A DNA stretch of 64,000 nucleotides, from positions 62,001 to 126,000 of the forward strand of contig NZ_JBKBHD010000002.1 in NCBI RefSeq assembly GCF_046297875.1. Direction: 5' to 3'. The DNA comes from Parvibaculum sp046297875 (GTDB lineage: Bacteria > Pseudomonadota > Alphaproteobacteria > Parvibaculales > Parvibaculaceae). The notes beneath the pieces were generated by a model, which worked only from the letters and a program-made list of their open reading frames with translations, made no database searches and was not told where the DNA came from. The position numbers and the translations under genes are program-made. Numbering within the stretch: position 1 is the first letter of the stretch; every line of letters starts with the position of its first letter. Positions 59,901 through 64,000 of this stretch are shown here, piece by piece.

Positions 59901-60767
59901 GCAGCGCAGATCGTCGCCGAACCACGAGACGACGAGGAGAGCCGCCTCGACATTCGGCAGCGATACCTCGAGATCGTCCATCGCGGCGGCGAAGTCCGCA
60001 ACGCCGGACGACATATGCGAGTTGATCGGGCGGCTCGAGACTTCGGTCAGGATTTCGCGGCGCGGCTCCGTGTCGTAGACGAATTCGCCTGCGCCGGGGA
60101 TCACCGTCACGGCACGCACCAGTTCCTCGACGCCATCGAGCGTGCGGAAGACCTCGAAGCTCAGTTGCGGAATGCGGTTGCCGAAAGGCGTGACGTTCAG
60201 ATCTTCGAAGACGATATAGGCCGTGCCGCGATAGGCGGGCGCCTCGCCCATCAATGCCTCGATCAGCGGATCGGGCATCTGGTTCTCGCCGCCGCGATGG
60301 AGCCGCCAGGTGACATTGGCAAGCGAGAGCGGCTTGCCATCCGCCCAGACACGGCCGATGCGCGTCACCTCGCCTTCGCAGAGCGCGACGGCGAAGGAAA
60401 CGGAATAGCTGTATTCGGCAACGGTGGCGGACGCGCCGCCGCCCTTGCCGCCGCCTGCGGAGCGGCGATGCGCTCGCTCGACATAATCCGTTGCCCAAAT
60501 CACCTGACCGCCGATGCGGGCGCGGCCGTAAAGTTTCGGGATCGGCGCGCCTTCGCTGGACGCCATGACATGGAGATCGCCGAGGCGCGGGCCTTCGACA
60601 TGCGACGAGGCGCCGAAGAGACGGGCATCGGCCATCGAGCCTGCGATGGAGCCGAGCGCACCGCCAAGCGCCGCGCCCGACACCGACATGCCGAGAAAGC
60701 TCAGACCAGAAGGCAGCAGCGCGCCGCCAAGCGCGGAACCTGCGCTAGAAAGAACGAGTGTCGCCAT
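56913..60767 (-). CDS. GTA/phage host-specificity 'megatron' protein (gp15-like)
   Basis: 1284 residues, close to the length of RcGTA gp15 (orfg15). The N-terminal third carries a glycine-rich hydrophobic segment and tail-hub sequence, the middle (about 430-680) holds the GTA TIM-barrel-like domain (KISYAADWSEYRGHDRGEGRFAFHLDPLWADANIDFIGIDMYAPLTDW; VWFVELGCPAIDKGTNEPNRFVDPKSAE), and the C-terminal part is the phage-tail_3 and fibre-attachment region. It should form the central baseplate and contact the cell envelope. It follows the NlpC-like gene by 3 nt. Confidence 0.95.
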   Translation of the reverse strand: MATLVLSSAGSALGGALLPSGLSFLGMSVSGAALGGALGSIAGSMADARLFGASSHVEGPRLGDLHVMASSEGAPIPKLYGRARIGGQVIWATDYVERAHRRSAGGGKGGGASATVAEYSYSVSFAVALCEGEVTRIGRVWADGKPLSLANVTWRLHRGGENQMPDPLIEALMGEAPAYRGTAYIVFEDLNVTPFGNRIPQLSFEVFRTLDGVEELVRAVTVIPGAGEFVYDTEPRREILTEVSSRPINSHMSSGVADFAAAMDDLEVSLPNVEAALLVVSWFGDDLRCGSCSIRPKVETRHKITWPENWNVAGLSRLAATEVSRIEGRPAYGGTPSDASVRSALTYMKARGLATVFYPFVMMDIPADAGLPDPSGEGGQGAYPWRGRIAPAGDVAADVASFFGSATPGAGEWSYRRMVLHYAQLCASAGGVDAFIIGSELRALTQAHDEEGNYPAVAALKALAADVRAILGPHTKISYAADWSEYRGHDRGEGRFAFHLDPLWADANIDFIGIDMYAPLTDWRDGDAHLDAQDWGSIYDLDYLRSRIAGGEDYDWYYASEEHRAAQIRTPITDGAYGKPWLWRAKDLKNWWSNAHYDRPDGTEADTPTAWLPQSKPVWFVELGCPAIDKGTNEPNRFVDPKSAESAAPHFSRGTRDDFIQRRFIEAEMSYWSPAHDDYIAGANPVSMVYGGRMVDPARIFLWTWDARPFPAFPERNDVWADATNWRLGHWLNGRMGAAPLAALTAAIMRDAGFTEFAVDDLHGVVDGFVIDRIMSPRAAIEPLMLAGFFDAVESDGTIRFSQHRDAAAMSLTPDMLAVGDDSAAPGWKLTRAQETELPAALKLTCIDGGGEYRQAAVEARRLAGGSQRVVTAALPMVLTQVEAQRIADLWLQKTWEERERGDFALPPSLVALEPGDILALDLGHRIARYRLTGIVDAGAREASGVSDMPGLFAPSDAPPRDTVPAAPRDYGLPLAVFMDLPLVTGNETPHAPRIAVAADPWPGGIAIYRQEGTGATLDRVVSAQATLGRAASPLAAGPASRWDEANELMVTLVSGTLASVSERAVLDGANFAALEAPDGAWEVIQFREAELVAPATYLLRGLLRGQAGTEAAMQDVLAEGARFVLLDDAVSEIGLLEAERGLERQWLYGPAPLPYDDPFYAGITRAFEGVGFRPLSPVHLRARRSEGGSIELTWIRRTRIGGDSWIGLDVPLGEELEAYEVEIHDGVTVKRVLASSEPRAVYTAVQQSADFGHADFESLDVTIYQLSRAFGRGSGRSAHLHVD

Positions 60768-60770
60768 TGT

Positions 60771-61205
60771 CTAGTCCTCGATGCCGGGAAAACGGAAGGC
60801 GAAGGCGGCGCGGGCGCGCCACCAGCGGCCGATATGGGTTTCGACGACGGCATGGCCCGACCAGGCATGGATCATCCGGTCATCGCCGCTGACGATGGCT
60901 GCGTGTTTCGCGGGGCCGTGGCGGCGCATGCGGAAGAGCAGCACGTCGCCCGCGCGGGCTTCCGCCGTTGTTATTTCCGTCATGTGACGGCGCGCGGCTT
61001 CGGCCATTGCTTCTTCAGCGCCCGATCCTTCCGCCCAGTCAGGCGAATAGGGCGGCGGCGCTTCCGGCTCCGGCCCCATCACCTCGCGCCAGACGCCGCG
61101 CAGGAGACCGAGACAATCCGCGCCTGCCCCCTTCACGCTTGCCTGATGGCGATAGGGCGTGCCGATCCAGCCGCGCGCGGCGGCGACGATGTCATTGCGG
61201 TTCAT
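60771..61205 (-). CDS. NlpC/P60 cell-wall peptidase of the GTA tail (gp14-like)
   Basis: 144 residues with catalytic C31 in GAGADCLGLLRGVW and H101 in GPAKHAAIVSGDDRMIHAWSG, matching the phage NlpC/P60 family TIGR02219. In GTA particles this enzyme sits in the tail tip and cuts peptidoglycan cross-links during DNA delivery. It starts 4 nt after the gp13-like gene. Confidence 0.95.
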   Translation of the reverse strand: MNRNDIVAAARGWIGTPYRHQASVKGAGADCLGLLRGVWREVMGPEPEAPPPYSPDWAEGSGAEEAMAEAARRHMTEITTAEARAGDVLLFRMRRHGPAKHAAIVSGDDRMIHAWSGHAVVETHIGRWWRARAAFAFRFPGIED

Positions 61206-61209
61206 GGGT

Positions 61210-62052
61210 TCACTCGCCTGCGGAGGCCATCACGAAGTCATTGCCCGGCATATGCGGGAAGCCGCGAAAGTTCACCGCATTGGCGAAACGATCGCGGCAG
61301 GTGGCAAACTGCTTGTCGCAACCGGCCGTCACTTCGAACGTGTCTCCGGGCATGAGGGGCCGGGCAGCGGCGCGCCAGAGTTCGATCCGGCCGCCTGCAC
61401 TATGCGCCTTCACTTCCATCACCGCGCCGTCATTCGCGCCGCTTGTGAAGGCGAGCCTGCCGCGCGTGAAATGAGCGGCGGGAAAGGCGGCGAGTTCCGC
61501 TGCGAGGATTTCCCGATCCGCGCTCACACTTCCGACCGTTGCTTCCACTGTCCAATCGGATGCGGCGAGACCGCAGCGCGCATCGCAGAAATCCGCGTCG
61601 CAGCCATATTGATAGAGGCGGCCGACCGGCTGATTCAGCCTATGCGCGAGGCCGCGCAGCTCCGCGGTGAAGGCTGCGCCGGAGCGCGAGACTTCGCCGA
61701 GATTGCCCTTGCGCATCAGCAGGCGCTCGCCCGCGTCCTGCCAGTTGACGCGCCATATCTCGAATTCGGCATCGTCATAGAGGCCGGCGGCGAGATCGCC
61801 TTCGTCGAGATGCTCTGAGGTGAGCGCGCCTGCAACATCGAGATTGCCGGGGTTGAGGCCGCTCGTACTTTCGATGGCGGACGCGGTGAAACCGCCTGCG
61901 GCTTCATAGGTGACGCCGCCGAAGACGAGATCGCGGTCATGTTCGGTGAAGCCAAGAACCGCGCCATCGCGGCGCGTGAGCTTCCAGCACCAGGCAAGCG
62001 TCGTCGTGCCGCTGGCCAGATGCGCCGCGACGCCGGGGGAGATGGTTTTCAT
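61210..62052 (-). CDS. DUF2163 tail hub protein (gp13-like)
   Basis: 280 residues beginning MKTISPGVAAHLASGTTTLAWCWKLTRRDGAVLGFTEHDRDL, as in TIGR02218 family proteins. A cysteine cluster (YGCDADFCDARCG and GCDKQFATCRDRF) is conserved and probably binds a metal or iron-sulfur cluster, as in lambda gpL-type hub proteins. It forms part of the tail hub. It lies 3 nt from the gp12-like gene. Confidence 0.93.
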   Translation of the reverse strand: MKTISPGVAAHLASGTTTLAWCWKLTRRDGAVLGFTEHDRDLVFGGVTYEAAGGFTASAIESTSGLNPGNLDVAGALTSEHLDEGDLAAGLYDDAEFEIWRVNWQDAGERLLMRKGNLGEVSRSGAAFTAELRGLAHRLNQPVGRLYQYGCDADFCDARCGLAASDWTVEATVGSVSADREILAAELAAFPAAHFTRGRLAFTSGANDGAVMEVKAHSAGGRIELWRAAARPLMPGDTFEVTAGCDKQFATCRDRFANAVNFRGFPHMPGNDFVMASAGE

Positions 62053-62055
62053 GAT

Positions 62056-62688
62056 CTAGATCCTGATCTCGATGACCGGGATGTCCGGTACGCTGCCTGC
62101 TTCGAAGGCAGCGAGGTTGATGTCGAGGAAGTCGGTGTCGAAGCGGACGGGAACGTCGAATTCGAAACCGGCGGTGACGGCCGCGCCGGGTGCAGGCGGC
62201 GACGTGAAAGTGACTAGGCCGGTCGTGTGGCCGGCGGTGAAGCCAGCGCCCTCTTCCATCGGCGCGCCTGCTACGGCGATGCGGATGCTGCCCGCGACGG
62301 GCTTTGCAATCTCGCGGGTGTAGCTTGCGCCGCCGGATGCATAGGTCTTCACGAGCTGGAAGACAGTTTGCGTGCCGTCGCCCGCTCCAAGCGCCTGATC
62401 GAGCGGTGAGACGGCGGCCGACGGGCTCACGCTTTTCCAGTCGGCGCGGTCCCGCCAGCGGAAGCCGTGGAGCCGGCCATGCCGCGCCTCGAAGAAGGCG
62501 ATCAATTCGTGAATATCATCAAGCCGCTTCAGGCCGAAGCCGGCATTGAAGCGCCGCCGCGAGAGCGCCCAGGGGCTGTTGCGCTCCTCGCGGCCGGAGC
62601 CAAGGGTGACGATTTCGGTGCGCCGCTCCGGCCCGCCGCTTGCGCCGAGCGAAATCGACAGCGGGAATCTGATTTCGTGGAAGGCCAT
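62056..62688 (-). CDS. DUF2460 distal tail protein (gp12-like)
   Basis: 210 residues beginning MAFHEIRFPLSISLGASGGPERRTEIVTLGSGREERNSPWALSRRRFNAGFGLKRLDDIHELIAFFEARHGRLHGFRWRDRADWKS, a strong match to TIGR02217 (DUF2460). This is the distal tail protein of RcGTA-type particles. Confidence 0.96.
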   Translation of the reverse strand: MAFHEIRFPLSISLGASGGPERRTEIVTLGSGREERNSPWALSRRRFNAGFGLKRLDDIHELIAFFEARHGRLHGFRWRDRADWKSVSPSAAVSPLDQALGAGDGTQTVFQLVKTYASGGASYTREIAKPVAGSIRIAVAGAPMEEGAGFTAGHTTGLVTFTSPPAPGAAVTAGFEFDVPVRFDTDFLDINLAAFEAGSVPDIPVIEIRI

Positions 62689-62705
62689 GTCAGATGTTCC
62701 TCATT

Positions 62706-63335
62706 TCAGATGTTTCTTCGGCCGCGCGTGGCGGCGCGGGCGAGCATGGCGGCGATCTGCGATTCAGAGCGGCGGAAGCTTGCGGCGTCCGTTGCCGTCA
62801 CATTGAAAGTGATGTGCATGGGCGGTGCGCCCTCGCCCGACGCCACGCCGAGGCGGCCATCCGCGCCGCGTCGGAGCGGCAGGATCGCCTCCGCGCCCGC
62901 TTCGCCCGCAAGGCCAGTGCCGCTGCGCAGGGGAAAGAGCATGGGGCTCGAGACGACACCGCCTTTTGCGAAGGGCAACACGCGGCCATCCGCGATCGCA
63001 TTGCCGTCGGCACTGCCGATGAGCGAGCCGAGCATGTTGCCGAGGCCGCTGCCGACTGCGCCCGTCACCGCCTTCACGGCATTGTCGAGGGCGATGCGCG
63101 AGAGGTCGAGCGCGAGTTTTCTCAACGTGTCGGAAAGCGAACGGCCCTTGATGGCGGCGCCTTCGAAGGCAGAGGCCAGCGCATTGCCGAAATCGCGCCC
63201 CTCGCGCGTGGTGCGGCGAAGCTCGGTGCTGACGCTTTTCAGCGCCTGTTCGCTGTCGAGCGCGAAACGCTGCGCCGCCTCGCCCGCCTCCATCATGGCG
63301 CGGGTGAGGGCTTCGGGGTCGGTGCTCTCTGTCAT
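62706..63335 (-). CDS. GTA tail tape-measure protein, short form (gp11-like)
   Basis: 209 residues, close to the short RcGTA gp11. A helical N-terminal part (LTRAMMEAGEAAQRFALDSEQALKSVSTELRRTTREGRDFGNALASAFEGAAIKGRSLSDTLRKLALDLSRIALDNAVK) precedes a glycine-rich section GAVGSGLGNMLGSLIGSADG and the tape-measure signature FAKGGVVSSPMLFPLRSGTGLAGEAGAEAILPLRRGADGRLGV. It sets tail length and the short tail agrees with GTA-type particles. Confidence 0.94.
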   Translation of the reverse strand: MTESTDPEALTRAMMEAGEAAQRFALDSEQALKSVSTELRRTTREGRDFGNALASAFEGAAIKGRSLSDTLRKLALDLSRIALDNAVKAVTGAVGSGLGNMLGSLIGSADGNAIADGRVLPFAKGGVVSSPMLFPLRSGTGLAGEAGAEAILPLRRGADGRLGVASGEGAPPMHITFNVTATDAASFRRSESQIAAMLARAATRGRRNI

Positions 63336-63342
63336 CTGATCC

Positions 63343-63534
63343 TCAATCGGGGTAGCGCGCCATCAGCGCGTCGATCTCTCTGCGCCCCATCTGTGTATGG
63401 CGCAACGGATGCAATGCGCGGGCGGCGGCGGCGAGTTCGGGCAGGGTCATCCGCCAGAAGATTTCCGGCGTAAGGCGCAGGCGGCCGAGGCCGAGCGTCA
63501 TCGCCTCATCCCACGGAAAGCGCGGGGTGCTCAA
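63343..63534 (-). CDS. Phage tail assembly chaperone-like protein (gp10.1-like, TIGR02216)
   Basis: 63 residues: FPWDEAMTLGLGRLRLTPEIFWRMTLPELAAAARAL followed by MGRREIDALMARYPD, the short family called TIGR02216 in GTA clusters. Its ATG overlaps the gp10-like stop by 4 nt, so the two are translationally coupled. Confidence 0.9.
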   Translation of the reverse strand: MSTPRFPWDEAMTLGLGRLRLTPEIFWRMTLPELAAAARALHPLRHTQMGRREIDALMARYPD

Positions 63535-63848
63535 GGCCCGCTCCCGCCGAAGGTTGCGGAGAGCAACGCCGCAACTATGGCGACGAAGCCCGCCGCGCCG
63601 CCCTCCGCCGTCATGCGCGCGACATCTTCGTCACTGTGCTGATATCCGGCGCCGCGGAGGCCCGCGCCGATGATCTTCATGGCGTCCGTGGCGGCGATGC
63701 GGCCCGTCTCGAAGCGTGAGGCGAGTGCCAGCATGTCCTCGCCGCCGAAGGCATGTTCGAGTTCGGCGAGCGCGCCAAGCGTCAGCACCAGCGTCATGCG
63801 CTCGCCATTCAGGAAGGCCTCGATTTCGCCGCGATGTCTGTTTGCCAT
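63531..63848 (-). CDS. GTA gp10-family protein (tail assembly)
   Basis: 105 residues from ATG 63848 (GAGG five bases upstream): MANRHRGEIEAFLNGERMTLVLTLGALAELEHAFGGEDMLALASRFETGRIAATDAMKIIGAGLRGAG is typical of the GTA gp10/DUF3356-type protein that precedes TIGR02216. It is the first gene of this tail module; the tail tube (gp9) and head genes are not upstream of it. No convincing promoter is visible in the 96 bp before it. Confidence 0.92.
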   Translation of the reverse strand: MANRHRGEIEAFLNGERMTLVLTLGALAELEHAFGGEDMLALASRFETGRIAATDAMKIIGAGLRGAGYQHSDEDVARMTAEGGAAGFVAIVAALLSATFGGSGP

Positions 63849-63944
63849 TTCTGCCTCATTTAGACTGGAGCCTGCCGCCCATATGCGGCTATCCTTCCTC
63901 GGGGCCGCGCTTCGCCGGAAGCGCCACATCGGGGGACTTCGTTC

Positions 63945-64000
63945 GTGAAACTTCTACGCCTTGCCGCCATCGCACTTGTCGCCGGTACCGCCGCGTGCGC
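63945..64000 (+). CDS. Putative lipoprotein, 5' end only
   Basis: From GTG 63945 (GGGGGA about eight bases upstream) the visible peptide MKLLRLAAIALVAGTAAC resembles a lipoprotein signal sequence with a Cys at about residue 18. It runs off the window. Transcribed divergently from the GTA tail operon. Only 18 codons are visible, so this is tentative. Confidence 0.5.
   Translation, partial: MKLLRLAAIALVAGTAAC

Noticed and set aside
58479..61355. A 958-codon open frame on the plus strand, antisense to the gp15-like and gp14-like genes
   Set aside because: It is a high-GC shadow frame: Arg/Ala/Gly-rich with no family, no ribosome binding site, and it covers a gene with strong domain evidence on the other strand.
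55247..63944. A complete inducible prophage
   Set aside because: No integrase, repressor, replication or head genes are seen; gene order and short tape measure match GTA tail genes.
1..64000. tRNA, rRNA, CRISPR and insertion sequence searches by eye
   Set aside because: No cloverleaf-like gene, rRNA segment, spaced repeat array, transposase or flanking terminal repeat was recognisable; a tRNAscan or repeat-finder run would be decisive.

Overview
The window reads as chromosomal DNA of a GC-rich alphaproteobacterium. The evidence is the set of RcGTA-type gene transfer agent tail genes, PleC/DivJ-like histidine kinases with a CtrA-type box, two GTTC-N7-GTTC (alphaproteobacterial LexA-type) sites, a cycH/J/K/L-type cytochrome c maturation cluster, and many acyl-CoA dehydrogenases. 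A Parvibaculum-like or related Rhizobiales-type lineage fits, but this is inference; there is no rRNA or tRNA gene to test it. No CRISPR array, insertion sequence or tRNA was seen.

Layout. 1-5.7 kb: a MarR regulator divergent from a GST-like gene, sharing a promoter with two identical palindromes; a two-subunit acyl-CoA dehydrogenase pair; a beta-lactamase-fold serine hydrolase; a second MarR regulator. 5.7-15.6 kb: an RND efflux adaptor and pump, a conserved hypothetical, aminopeptidase N, and a PAS histidine kinase behind a CtrA-type box. 15.6-18.4 kb: a PuuA/PuuB-like polyamine catabolism pair. 18.4-20.9 kb: an EF-hand protein, ECF sigma factor, putative anti-sigma factor and Spy/CnrX-like periplasmic protein in one operon. 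21-28.7 kb: a GcvT-like protein with two CrtI/PYROXD2-type oxidoreductases, then glnE. 28.8-32.5 kb: a Do-family protease with a response regulator and sensor kinase. 32.6-37.7 kb: ccmI, ccmE, ccmF and ccmH, interrupted by a chitosanase-like/peptidoglycan-binding gene. 37.9-47.8 kb: a penicillin-acylase-family enzyme, a second PleC/DivJ-like kinase, a CaiB-type CoA transferase with a PLP enzyme, a 473-aa unknown, a cold-shock protein and a BrkB-family membrane protein.

48 kb holds a 36-codon reading frame behind an exceptionally strong ribosome binding site, followed by back-to-back terminators. 48.4-51.3 kb: a glycine-zipper lipoprotein and a PepSY/response-regulator/kinase operon. 51.4-55.1 kb: a nitroreductase, a second acyl-CoA dehydrogenase pair and an SDR in one operon. 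55.2-63.9 kb is phage-derived: the tail half of a GTA cluster (gp10, gp10.1, gp11-gp15, then a DUF2793 protein), followed by a small lysis-like pair (SleB-like and holin-like) whose promoter contains a GTTC-N7-GTTC site exactly between its -35 and -10 hexamers. The head half of the GTA cluster is not next to the tail half: an opposite-strand lipoprotein-like gene starts right upstream of gp10.

The most interesting items are the LexA-type site on the lysis pair, the detached GTA tail module, the 36-codon ORF with 15-nt complementarity to the 16S 3' end, the EF-hand/ECF/anti-sigma/Spy-like operon, and the chitosanase-like gene inside the ccm cluster.
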